This document shows positions 1 to 6,276 of a DNA stretch of 12,738 bases, piece after piece. The DNA is from Gemmatimonadaceae bacterium. GTDB lineage: Bacteria > Gemmatimonadota > Gemmatimonadetes > Gemmatimonadales > Gemmatimonadaceae. The translations under genes and the position numbers were made by a program. How positions within the stretch are numbered: the first letter of the stretch is position 1; each line of letters begins with the position of its first letter. The notes below the pieces were generated by a model that worked only from the letters and a program-made list of their open reading frames with translations, ran no database searches and was not told where the DNA came from. Location: NCBI GenBank assembly GCA_025453855.1, contig JALOPO010000015.1, positions 1-12,738 of the forward strand, written 5' to 3'.

Positions 1-893
1 ACCCACTCCACGAAGTACGGCCCCACGTCGCCGGCGTCGCCGCGCTGCGCGAGCTGCAGCGGGTAGGCGCGCGCGAGCGAGGCCTCGGCGTCGGTGACCT
101 TGCCGTCGCGGCGGAGCAGCTCGACGACCACGTTGCGCCGCTGGATGGCGCGATCGGGATTCCGGCGCGGGTTGTAGCGCTCGGGCGCCTTGGGGAGCGC
201 GGCGAGGAGCGCGGCCTCGGGGAGGACGAGGTCGCGCACGCTCTTGCCGAAGTAGCGCTCGCTCGCGCTCTCGACGCCGAAGGCGCCGTTGCCGAAGTAG
301 ATCTGGTTGAGGTAGAGCTCGAGGATCTGGTCCTTGCTGTAGCGCCGCTCGATCTCGAGCGCGACCTTGGCCTCGCGCAGCTTGCGCACGATCGACTTCT
401 CGCGCGTGAGTCGCTCGGGGAAGATGTTGCGCGCGAGCTGCATGGTGATCGTGCTGAAGCCCTGCGCGAAGCCGCCGCGGACGACGTTCGCCGCCACCGA
501 CCCGAAGATGCGGACGAAGTCGATGCCGGGGTGGTCGTAGAAGCGCTTGTCCTCGGTGGTGATGAAGGCCTGCCGCACGATCGGCGGGATGTCGGCGAGG
601 CGCGTCACCGTGCGCCGCTCGAGCCCGAGCTCGGCGAGGAAGCGGCCGTCGATGGCGTAGAGGCGCGAGGTCTGCCGCGGCGTGTAGCCGTCGAGCGCGG
701 CGGCGTTGGGGCACTGGCCGTTGGCGCAGACGAGGAGCCAGCCGGCGACGAGGCCACCGGTGCCGAAGGCACCGACGCCGAGGACGAGGCAGGCGAGCGC
801 GCGGACGATGCGCAGCCGGGCGAGGCGCGCGAGCAGCGAGGGACGCGAGGCGGGCACGCGTGAAGCTACCGCGGCGGTCGCGTCAGGTGCCAT
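1..893 (-). CDS. Class A penicillin-binding protein (PBP1A-like), N-terminal part, runs off the left edge
   Basis: Peptidoglycan glycosyltransferase (GT51), which polymerises lipid II at the outer face of the inner membrane; a transpeptidase domain normally follows but would lie beyond position 1. 297 codons are visible. Residues 1-28 are a basic cytoplasmic tail and about 29-55 a single membrane anchor. The GT51 domain fills about 78-245: the EDKRF motif carries the first catalytic glutamate (E114), GFSTITMQLARN (145-156) matches the GGSTITQQ motif with two changes, and RKLREAKVALEIE supplies the second conserved glutamate (E174), followed by the LELYLNQIYFGNGAFG motif (191-206). The ATG at 891-893 was chosen; an in-frame GTG three codons upstream (900-902) is possible. 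No Shine-Dalgarno is seen. The gene is divergent from tyrS with 91 bp between starts. Class A assignment rests on the GT51 domain alone; a monofunctional transglycosylase is less likely because the sequence stays open to the edge well past the domain. Confidence 0.93.
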   Translation of the reverse strand, partial: MAPDATAAVASRVPASRPSLLARLARLRIVRALACLVLGVGAFGTGGLVAGWLLVCANGQCPNAAALDGYTPRQTSRLYAIDGRFLAELGLERRTVTRLADIPPIVRQAFITTEDKRFYDHPGIDFVRIFGSVAANVVRGGFAQGFSTITMQLARNIFPERLTREKSIVRKLREAKVALEIERRYSKDQILELYLNQIYFGNGAFGVESASERYFGKSVRDLVLPEAALLAALPKAPERYNPRRNPDRAIQRRNVVVELLRRDGKVTDAEASLARAYPLQLAQRGDAGDVGPYFVEW

Positions 894-972
894 GGCGAAC
901 ACGAGCGCGGCGGTGCGCTGCTGACTGCGCGTCCGGGCTGCGGCCGCGATCGGCGGCCGGGGCCGGTGGCGC

Positions 973-978
973 TAGCTT
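973..978 (+). promoter_or_regulatory. Candidate -10 element (TAGCTT) for a leaderless tyrS mRNA
   Basis: TAGCTT fits the TANNNT pattern of a -10 hexamer and ends 6 nt before the tyrS ATG. Transcription would then start at or next to the A of the start codon. No Shine-Dalgarno lies between it and the ATG, which fits leaderless translation. No convincing -35 is visible; a CGGCCG inverted repeat (941-946 with 954-959) sits where one would be. This is inference from spacing only. Confidence 0.35.
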
Positions 979-984
979 CGTCGC

Positions 985-2268
985 ATGGCGTCATCCCCGA
1001 CCGACTTCCTCGCCGAGCTCGCGTGGCGCGGGCTCCTCTTCCAGCAGACCGACGGCGCCGCCGCCGCACTCGCGGCGGGGCCGGTGAGCGGCTACTGCGG
1101 CTTCGATCCCACGGCCGATTCGCTGCACGTGGGGAACCTCGTCTCGCTCATGGGGCTGGTGCACCTGCAGCGGTGCGGGCACCGGCCGGTGGCGCTCGTG
1201 GGCGGCGGCACGGGGCTGATCGGCGACCCGAGCGGCAAGGCCACGGAGCGGCAGCTCAAGACGGTGGAGGAGGTGCAGGCCAACGTGGCGGCGATCCGCG
1301 CGCAGCTGGGGCGCGTGCTCGACTTCGACGGCGCGACGGGGGCCCGCCTGGTCGACAACGGCGACTGGCTGCGATCGCTGGACCTGATCACGTTCCTGCG
1401 CGACACGGGCAAGCACTTCACCGTGAACTGGATGCTGCAGAAGGACAGCGTCGAGAGCCGGCTGGCGAGCGAGAGCGGGATCAGCTTCACGGAGTTCAGC
1501 TACATGCTGCTCCAGGCGCACGACTTCGCCGAGCTGCATCGGCGCCACGGCGTGACGCTGCAGCTCGGCGGAAGCGACCAGTGGGGGAACATCACCGCCG
1601 GGACGACGCTGGTGCGCAAGCTGCACGGCGCCGAGGTGCATGGCGTGACGCTCCCGCTGCTCACCAACGCCGCGGGGCAGAAGTTCGGGAAGAGCGAGGC
1701 GGGGGCGGTCTGGCTCGACGCCGCGAGGACGACGCCGTACGCGTTCTACCAGTACTTCCTGCAGGGTGACGATCGCGATGCCGGGAAGCTGCTGCGCACC
1801 TTCACGCTCCTCGACCGCGCCACGATCGAGGCGCTCGAGGCGACGATCGGCGAGAACGCGGCCGCGCGCGAGGCGCAGCGCACGCTGGCGCGCGAGGTGA
1901 CGACGCTCATCCACGGCGAGGCGGCGGCGCGCACGGCGATCGAGCTCTCGACGCTCCTCTTCCAGAAGGGTGACCCGGCGACGCTCTCCGACGAGGCGCT
2001 GGCGGCGCTCGCGCGCGAGGTGCCGTTCGCGTCGGTGACGCCCGCCGCCGACGGCGCGCTCGACACGCTCGCGCTCTTCGCCGACGCGGGGCTCGCGGAG
2101 AGCAAGGGGGCGGCACGCCGGCTTCTGCAGCAGGGCGGGCTCTCGGTGAACGGGGTGAAGCTCGGCGCGGGCGACACGACGATCGATCGCGACCGGTTGC
2201 TGCGCGGCGGGCACCTGCTGCTGCGCAAGGGAGCGCGCGACTACGGGCTGGTGCGCGTGCAGGGGTGA
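985..2268 (+). CDS. tyrS: Tyrosyl-tRNA synthetase
   Basis: Class I aminoacyl-tRNA synthetase that charges tRNA-Tyr with tyrosine using ATP in the cytoplasm. At 427 residues it has the usual bacterial length. The Rossmann catalytic domain carries the HIGH-type motif HVGN (48-51) after CGFDPTADSL, the tyrosine/ATP-site segment GGSDQWGNI (195-203) and the KMSKS-type loop KFGKS (233-237). The helical anticodon-binding region covers about 250-345 and an S4 RNA-binding domain about 363-425 (SKGAARRLLQQGGLSVNG). KFGKS marks the common TyrS form rather than the TyrZ form with KMSKS. The ATG at 985 starts the protein at the normal place relative to HIGH; it has no Shine-Dalgarno and is close behind a possible -10 box. 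No T-box leader fits in the 91-bp upstream region. It is monocistronic by appearance: 241 bp with an inverted repeat separate it from the next gene. Confidence 0.98.
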   Translation: MASSPTDFLAELAWRGLLFQQTDGAAAALAAGPVSGYCGFDPTADSLHVGNLVSLMGLVHLQRCGHRPVALVGGGTGLIGDPSGKATERQLKTVEEVQANVAAIRAQLGRVLDFDGATGARLVDNGDWLRSLDLITFLRDTGKHFTVNWMLQKDSVESRLASESGISFTEFSYMLLQAHDFAELHRRHGVTLQLGGSDQWGNITAGTTLVRKLHGAEVHGVTLPLLTNAAGQKFGKSEAGAVWLDAARTTPYAFYQYFLQGDDRDAGKLLRTFTLLDRATIEALEATIGENAAAREAQRTLAREVTTLIHGEAAARTAIELSTLLFQKGDPATLSDEALAALAREVPFASVTPAADGALDTLALFADAGLAESKGAARRLLQQGGLSVNGVKLGAGDTTIDRDRLLRGGHLLLRKGARDYGLVRVQG

Positions 2269-2384
2269 GTGCACGAGCGGCGACGGGTGCCGGCGTGTGG
2301 CCGGTGCGCGTTCGGCGGACCATGCATGCGCGCCGCGCGGCCGTTGCGAATGCGTGCCGCATGCGTAACCGCCTGACGCAGACG

Positions 2385-2405
2385 CGAGGCGGAACCGCCG
2401 CCTCG
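2385..2405 (+). terminator. Inverted repeat after tyrS, possible terminator
   Basis: CGAGGCGG (2385-2392) pairs perfectly with CCGCCTCG (2398-2405) around the 5-nt loop AACCG, 117 nt past the tyrS stop. No T-tract follows, so it is either a U-poor terminator, an RNA-stabilising hairpin or chance in GC-rich DNA. Nothing else strong is visible in 2269-2384. Confidence 0.4.
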
Positions 2406-2422
2406 ACCACCGGGTAGCGTCC

Positions 2423-2432
2423 GTCACGTGAC
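2423..2432. promoter_or_regulatory. Palindrome GTCACGTGAC upstream of the plug-domain gene
   Basis: A perfect 10-bp palindrome lies 77 bp before the start codon at 2510. The position and symmetry would suit a dimeric regulator, but a single short palindrome in an intergenic region can arise by chance. No promoter hexamers could be assigned around it with confidence. Confidence 0.15.
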
Positions 2433-2497
2433 ATGCTCGCGCATCACGCGTGCGATCGCCGCCGATCGGCCGGCATCGCGCTGATCCCGACGGGGGC

Positions 2498-2503
2498 GAG
2501 GAG
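2498..2503 (+). promoter_or_regulatory. Ribosome binding site GAGGAG
   Basis: GAGGAG ends 6 nt before the ATG at 2510. It selects that ATG over an in-frame start 60 nt upstream, and the selected start gives a proper signal peptide. Confidence 0.75.
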
Positions 2504-2509
2504 CGGAAC

Positions 2510-3559
2510 ATGGTGACGTTGCGCACGCGCATCGGCCGCATCGCGGGACGCGGGCTCCTCGCGCTCACGGGCGCGGCCTCGCTCGCGGCGGCGCAGCCGG
2601 CGCCCGCGGCGGCGCGGGGGCCAGTTCCGCGGCCCATCGCGGGGCGCACCATCGACGGGGCGGGGCGCGCCGTGCCGCTCGCACAGGTCACCACCGGCGC
2701 CTCGATGGGGCGCAGCGATTCGCTCGGGCGGTTCATGCTGCGCCCGGTCAGCTGCGATACCCTGCGCATCGCCGCGCGCCGACTCGGCTACCGCCCGGCG
2801 CGGGCCGTGCTGGCGCCGTGCGCGGCCGCGCGTGACGACACGCTCCGGCTGGTGCTCGCGGCGCTGCCGCCACGGCTCGCGACCGACACCGTGAACGCGG
2901 AGCTGAGCGGCGTCCGCGGCATGGTGGTCGATGCGCAGGGCGACGGGATCCCCGACGCCGAAGTCACGCTCTTCACGTCCGGACGCACGGAGCGCGGCCG
3001 CACCGCGATCACCGCCGGCGACGGCAGCTTCGCGCTGCTCGACGTGGCGGCGGGTGGCGCGCTGCTCCGGGTCCGGCATCGCGCGTTCCAGCAGGTGCAG
3101 CGCGCCGTCACCTTCGCGCGGGCCGACCTGCGCGAGCTGACGGTCCGCATGTCGCCGCTCGGGAACCTGCCGGAGCGGCGCGCCGGCTTCGGCGATGCGG
3201 AGTGGCCCTTCATCGACCTCGAGCGCCGCCAGCGCTACCGTGCGACGGCGAGCCTCTACCTCTCGCGCGACCAGCTCCTCGCGGTCGGTGAGTCGCAGCT
3301 GCACTGCGCGATCACGCGTGTCCCCGGCGTGCTCTCCCGGCTGCAGGCCGGCGTGCGCAACGTGCTCACGCTCGATGGCGGGTGCCTGCCGCCGAACCTC
3401 TGCGTCATCGCCGATGGGGTCGCGCCGATCGCGCGCGCGCTGTGGAGCATCAGGCCGGAGGACGTGGAATTCGTGGAGGTGTACACGGGCGACTTCCAGG
3501 TCCGCACGGTGAACACCCGCGGCTGCACGCCGCCGATGGTGGTGGTCTGGAGCAACTGA
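2510..3559 (+). CDS. Secreted carboxypeptidase-regulatory-like / TonB-plug-like protein
   Basis: 349 residues. A signal peptide is clear: basic start (MVTLRTRIGR), hydrophobic core 14-27 and a likely cut after AAA near residue 28. Two beta-sandwich segments of the carboxypeptidase-regulatory type follow, about 42-118 (PIAGRTIDGAGRAVPLAQV ... SLGRFML) and about 133-215 (GVRGMVVDAQGDGIPDAEV ... GDGSFAL). The C-terminal third (about 245-345) resembles the plug domain of TonB-dependent receptors: VPGV, a cysteine pair near 292 and 298, VIADGV, and a final IRPEDVEFVEVYTG element. No beta-barrel follows, so it cannot be a complete receptor by itself. It is probably a periplasmic or surface-exposed binding or adaptor protein; its ligand is unknown. 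Start choice rests on GAGGAG at good spacing plus the signal peptide. It has its own leader and lies between two inverted repeats, so it is probably transcribed alone. Confidence 0.85.
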   Translation: MVTLRTRIGRIAGRGLLALTGAASLAAAQPAPAAARGPVPRPIAGRTIDGAGRAVPLAQVTTGASMGRSDSLGRFMLRPVSCDTLRIAARRLGYRPARAVLAPCAAARDDTLRLVLAALPPRLATDTVNAELSGVRGMVVDAQGDGIPDAEVTLFTSGRTERGRTAITAGDGSFALLDVAAGGALLRVRHRAFQQVQRAVTFARADLRELTVRMSPLGNLPERRAGFGDAEWPFIDLERRQRYRATASLYLSRDQLLAVGESQLHCAITRVPGVLSRLQAGVRNVLTLDGGCLPPNLCVIADGVAPIARALWSIRPEDVEFVEVYTGDFQVRTVNTRGCTPPMVVVWSN

Positions 3560-3562
3560 GCG

Positions 3563-3581
3563 CACGCCACACCGTGGCGTG
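3563..3581 (+). terminator. Short hairpin just past the plug-protein stop codon
   Basis: CACGCCAC (3563-3570) pairs with GTGGCGTG (3574-3581) around a 3-nt loop, 3 nt after the stop codon. There is no T-tract. It may act together with the larger hairpin downstream. Confidence 0.35.
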
Positions 3582-3634
3582 AGCGCCACCGGACGGGCAC
3601 GCCACGACGAGGCCCCGCCGCGAGAGCACTCGAC

Positions 3635-3668
3635 CGATGCCCGCGTCCTTCATGGGACGCGGGCATCG
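3635..3668 (+). terminator. Strong 14-bp perfect hairpin, likely terminator
   Basis: CGATGCCCGCGTCC (3635-3648) and GGACGCGGGCATCG (3655-3668) are exact reverse complements with the 6-nt loop TTCATG. The stem is too long and perfect to dismiss as chance. The downstream sequence (TCGCTTCG) is only mildly T-rich, so a U-poor intrinsic terminator or 3'-end stabiliser is the likeliest role. Confidence 0.55.
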
Positions 3669-3869
3669 TCGCTTCGCGTCGCGCCGTCGCGGCGAGCGGA
3701 AGCATTGCCACACGCACCGGTGCGCGTGGACGGGTGGACGCGAGAGAGCGGCGACGACGCATGTGCACGCGGCGGGGTGCGCCATCGCGCGCGATCGACG
3801 CGCGAGACGTCCGCCGCGCGAAGTCCGTCGTGCCGGCCGATCCTGACCGGCGCGCTCCCTCCCCGACTC

Positions 3870-3874
3870 GAGGA
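3870..3874 (+). promoter_or_regulatory. Ribosome binding site GAGGA
   Basis: GAGGA ends 6 nt before the ATG at 3881. It fixes the start at the beginning of a lipoprotein signal peptide rather than at in-frame ATGs further upstream. Confidence 0.75.
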
Positions 3875-3880
3875 TCGCAC

Positions 3881-5782
3881 ATGCACGACACGTCCAACCG
3901 GCTGCGGCGCCTGCACCGCGCGATCGCCGCCACCTGCGTCGCCACCACGATGCTCACGGCCTGCGGTGGTGGCGGCGACGATCCGGTGCAACCGCAGCCC
4001 ACGCTGCGGATCGCCGTCGCCCCCACGCCGCTCTCGATCGCGCAGGGGGCCGCCGGCAACGCGACGGCCACGATCACGCGCGGCGGCAACTTCGCGGGCG
4101 CCGTCGGCCTCGTCGTGAACGGCGCGCCGGCGGGCATCACCGTCACCGCGACGCCGACGTCGATCGCGGCCGGCGCCACCACGGCGCAGCTCGCGGTGTC
4201 GGTCGCCGGCAGTGTCGCGGCCGGGAGCTATCCGGTGCGCGTGGTCGCGTCGGGGAGCGGCGTGGCGACCGATTCGGCGACGCTCACGATCGGCGTCACG
4301 GCGGCCGCGGCCGGGAGCGTGTCGCTGGCCGCGGCGCCGACCTCGCTCACGATGGTCGCCGGTGCCGCAGCGCAGACGTCGACGCTCACCATCACGCGTG
4401 GTGCGCCGTTCACCGGCGCGGTCGCGCTGGCAGCAGCGACGGCGGCCGGTGCACCGGCCGGCCTCACCGCCTCGGTGACGCCGAACGCGAACGTCACCGG
4501 CACCTCGGCCACACTCTCCGTGCAGGCGGCGGCCGGGACGGCGGCGGGGACGTACAACGTGACGGTCACCGCCACCGGCACCGGGATCCCGGCGGCCACG
4601 GCGACGATACCCGTCACGGTGCAGGCGCCGCCGGTGGTGACCGGGACGCCCGTCGCCTTCTGCGCCGCCGACGCGCCGATCTGGCTCGCGGTGCAGGACG
4701 GCACCGGGGCATGGACGCGCCAGACGCCGACCAGCGGCGCGACCTACAACGTCGCCTTCCCCTCCGGCCGCGGCGGCATCGCCTACGTCGACACGAGCGG
4801 GACACGCTTCGAGCTGCGCGTGATCTACCTGACCACCGCCGACCTGGGCAACTACGCACGCGGCGTGAACTTCGCGAACTGCCAGAACAAGACGCTGACC
4901 GGGAGCGTCGCCGGCGTCGCCGCCGGGCAGCTCGCCAACGTGTCGCTCGGCTACGCCACGACGATCGCGACCGCGCCGACCACCACGTTCACGCTGCAGA
5001 ACGTGAGCGACGGGCCGCAGGACCTGATCGCCACGCGCACGAACGCGGTCTCGCAGCGCGTCGATCGCGTGATCCTGCGCCGCGGGCTGAACCTCGCCAA
5101 CAACGCCACGATCCCGGTGCTCGACTTCGGCGCGGCCGAGGCGTTCGCGCCGGTGCCGCTCAACGTCACGGTGACCGGCGGTGGCGGGGGGACGCGCTTC
5201 GTGTCGACGGCCTATGTCGGCCAGGCCGGCTCGGCGCAGGGGACGATCGGGCAGCTGACGAACCTCGTCGCGGGGGCCCAGCCGATCGACGCGCTCCCGG
5301 TGGCGCAGCTCCAGAGCGGCGAGTTCCAGCGCATCGTCGCCTTCGAATCGTCGGGCGGGGGCGGCAACACCTTCCGCAGCATCCAGCGCTACTTCCGGGC
5401 GCCGAGCGACGTGAGCCTCGCGCTCCCGCCGGCGGTGGCGACGCCGACGGTCACCACGGCCGCCACCGCGCCGTACCAGCGCCCGCGCACGGTGGTCGCA
5501 CTGCAGCCCGAGTACAACCGCGTGCTCTCGGTGCAGTACGAGCAGAGCAACGGCAACGACGCCTCGGTCTTCGTCACGTCGGGCTACGCGGGGACGATCA
5601 CGAACTGGGACGTGACCCTCCCCGACCTGAGCAGCGTTGCCGGGTGGCTCAACACCTGGGGACTCGTGACGGGCACGCCGTTCCGCTGGACCGTCATCGC
5701 CTTCGGCGGCACGTCGCTCGGCTTCGACCAGATCACCGACGGCGCCACGCAGACCTTCGGCGCGACGAGCAGCAGTCCGTGA
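3881..5782 (+). CDS. Lipoprotein with two Ig-like repeats and a large unassigned C-terminal region
   Basis: 633 residues. The N-terminus is a lipoprotein signal peptide: basic residues 7-13, a hydrophobic stretch and the lipobox LTAC with lipidated C28, followed by GGGGDD, a flexible acidic linker. Two tandem Ig-like beta-sandwich repeats follow, about 42-139 and 147-247. They share the pattern APTxLxxxxGAA, xxTITRGxxFxGAV, GAPAGxTxxxTP and AAGxYxVxVxAxGxG. The rest (about 255-630) is rich in short beta strands, with C261 and C334 as a possible disulfide pair and IWLAVQDGTGAWTR near its start. I do not recognise this part as an enzyme; it could be a beta-propeller or stacked sandwich domain. 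Similar lipoproteins seem common in Gemmatimonadota, from memory. It is probably anchored in the outer membrane. Low lysine and high Ala/Thr/Gly suit an extracytoplasmic beta protein. It has its own ribosome binding site and a strong terminator after the stop. Confidence 0.85.
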   Translation: MHDTSNRLRRLHRAIAATCVATTMLTACGGGGDDPVQPQPTLRIAVAPTPLSIAQGAAGNATATITRGGNFAGAVGLVVNGAPAGITVTATPTSIAAGATTAQLAVSVAGSVAAGSYPVRVVASGSGVATDSATLTIGVTAAAAGSVSLAAAPTSLTMVAGAAAQTSTLTITRGAPFTGAVALAAATAAGAPAGLTASVTPNANVTGTSATLSVQAAAGTAAGTYNVTVTATGTGIPAATATIPVTVQAPPVVTGTPVAFCAADAPIWLAVQDGTGAWTRQTPTSGATYNVAFPSGRGGIAYVDTSGTRFELRVIYLTTADLGNYARGVNFANCQNKTLTGSVAGVAAGQLANVSLGYATTIATAPTTTFTLQNVSDGPQDLIATRTNAVSQRVDRVILRRGLNLANNATIPVLDFGAAEAFAPVPLNVTVTGGGGGTRFVSTAYVGQAGSAQGTIGQLTNLVAGAQPIDALPVAQLQSGEFQRIVAFESSGGGGNTFRSIQRYFRAPSDVSLALPPAVATPTVTTAATAPYQRPRTVVALQPEYNRVLSVQYEQSNGNDASVFVTSGYAGTITNWDVTLPDLSSVAGWLNTWGLVTGTPFRWTVIAFGGTSLGFDQITDGATQTFGATSSSP

Positions 5783-5796
5783 TCCTCGCGCCGTGA

Positions 5797-5832
5797 GCAC
5801 GCCCCCGTCCGGTGCGCCGGGCGGGGGCGTGC
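5797..5832 (+). terminator. Strong intrinsic-terminator-like hairpin after the lipoprotein gene
   Basis: The arms at 5797-5812 and 5817-5832 pair over 16 positions (one G-T wobble) around a TGCG loop, starting 14 nt past the stop. The outer 11 bp (GCACGCCCCCG) are perfect. The following GCGTTCCTCGGGCCTTCGTT has scattered Ts rather than a pure T-tract. Confidence 0.75.
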
Positions 5833-5865
5833 GCGTTCCTCGGGCCTTCGTTGCGTCGCTCTTTG

Positions 5866-5946
5866 TGGTGACGGTGCCTTGAACGGCATGAACTGACAGG
5901 AAGAGCAGGGACGGACAGGGAACGGCAGGGACTGCGTGGACGTCGT
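5866..5946. repeat. 81-bp direct repeat, copy A
   Basis: It begins TGGTGACGGTGCC and ends GTGGACGTCGT. It aligns without gaps to copy B, 109 bp further on, with about 10 mismatches by eye (about 88% identity). It is internally built from short units such as GGCATGAAC, GACAGGGAACGGCAGGGAC and GGACGGACAGGG. Its right end begins an 8-bp hairpin (5935-5942 with 5951-5958) that copy B lacks. Confidence 0.85.
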
Positions 5947-5974
5947 GCCGCGTCCACGGCGCCGTGACATCTCC

Positions 5975-6055
5975 TGGTGATGGTGCCCTGAACAGCATGA
6001 ACAGGCAGGAAAGGCATGGACAGACAGGGAACGGCAGGGACGGCGTGGACGTCGT
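5975..6055. repeat. 81-bp direct repeat, copy B
   Basis: It begins TGGTGATGGTGCC and ends GTGGACGTCGT, the same length and register as copy A. Differences are single-base substitutions, so the pair looks like an old duplication or two members of a dispersed family. The shared core is ACAGGGAACGGCAGGGAC. Confidence 0.85.
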
Positions 6056-6064
6056 CTGCACAAG

Positions 6065-6085
6065 GGCGGATCCCTGGAATCCGCC
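6065..6085 (+). terminator. Hairpin with pyrimidine-rich tail
   Basis: GGCGGAT (6065-6071) pairs with ATCCGCC (6079-6085) around a 7-nt loop. It is followed by TGCTCTTCTCTCTGTCGTT, the most T-rich stretch in the window. It may be a second plus-strand terminator behind the one at 5797. Confidence 0.4.
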
Positions 6086-6190
6086 TGCTCTTCTCTCTGT
6101 CGTTCGTCTCGTTGAAGCGTCCCGCGCCGGTACGCGAGCATGGCGCGTGAACCCGACGCATGCCGGCGCCCTCCCCACATCACCCTCGCC

Positions 6191-6276
6191 GTTCCTCGCA
6201 GTCCCTGCCTCACCACGCTGTTCCTGCAGTCCACTGCCCTTCCCTGCAGTTCACTGCCTCACCCGGCAGTTCCCCG
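6191..6276. repeat. Degenerate short repeats in inverted orientation, including a 20-bp tandem duplication
   Basis: Positions 6221-6240 and 6241-6260 are a 20-bp tandem pair, about 16 of 20 identical, each holding GCAGTNNACTGC (6226-6237 and 6246-6257), a 5-bp inverted repeat. CGCAGTCCCTGCC (6197-6209) is the exact reverse complement of GGCAGGGACTGCG in copy A (5924-5936). So the same motif family occurs on both strands of this region. The block overlaps the stop codon of the minus-strand gene ending at 6259. Confidence 0.7.

Larger units (their letters stand above)
3560..3880. other. 321-bp intergenic region with two hairpins and a palindrome
   Basis: Directly after the stop lie inverted repeats at 3563-3581 and 3635-3668. 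Further on are a perfect 12-bp palindrome CGCACCGGTGCG (3713-3724) and another, ATCGCGCGCGAT (3784-3795); the second is plausible by chance in CG-rich DNA. The promoter of the lipoprotein gene must be here, but no -35/-10 pair stands out. No convincing gene was seen. Confidence 0.6.
5783..6258. other. 476-bp repeat-rich intergenic region between convergent genes
   Basis: In order it holds a strong terminator, direct repeat copy A, a small hairpin and palindrome (5935-5966), direct repeat copy B, a second terminator-like hairpin with a pyrimidine tail, about 100 bp with no structure I recognise (6087-6190), and a block of inverted-orientation repeat units. Frames through it are open in places only because the repeats lack stops; they encode low-complexity repetitive peptides and are not credible genes. 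Confidence 0.7.

Noticed and set aside
894..984. T-box or other riboswitch upstream of tyrS
   Set aside because: The 91-bp gap is too short, holds no T-box core sequence and no specifier-like structure, and the probable -10 box is next to the start codon.
991..2769. A 592-codon minus-strand frame opposite tyrS
   Set aside because: TyrS is certain on the other strand, and the antisense product is compositionally biased with no motif.
5866..6055. Insertion sequence or MITE
   Set aside because: No terminal inverted repeats, target-site duplication or transposase remnant could be seen around either copy.
3650..6178. An 842-codon open frame on the minus strand, opposite the lipoprotein gene
   Set aside because: It is Arg/Gly/His-rich low-complexity protein with no domain, mirrors the codon structure of the plus-strand lipoprotein, and runs through the repeat patch. 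Long antisense frames are expected at this GC content.
5866..6260. CRISPR array
   Set aside because: The repeat units are degenerate, of mixed length and on both strands, with no uniform spacers and no cas genes in the window.
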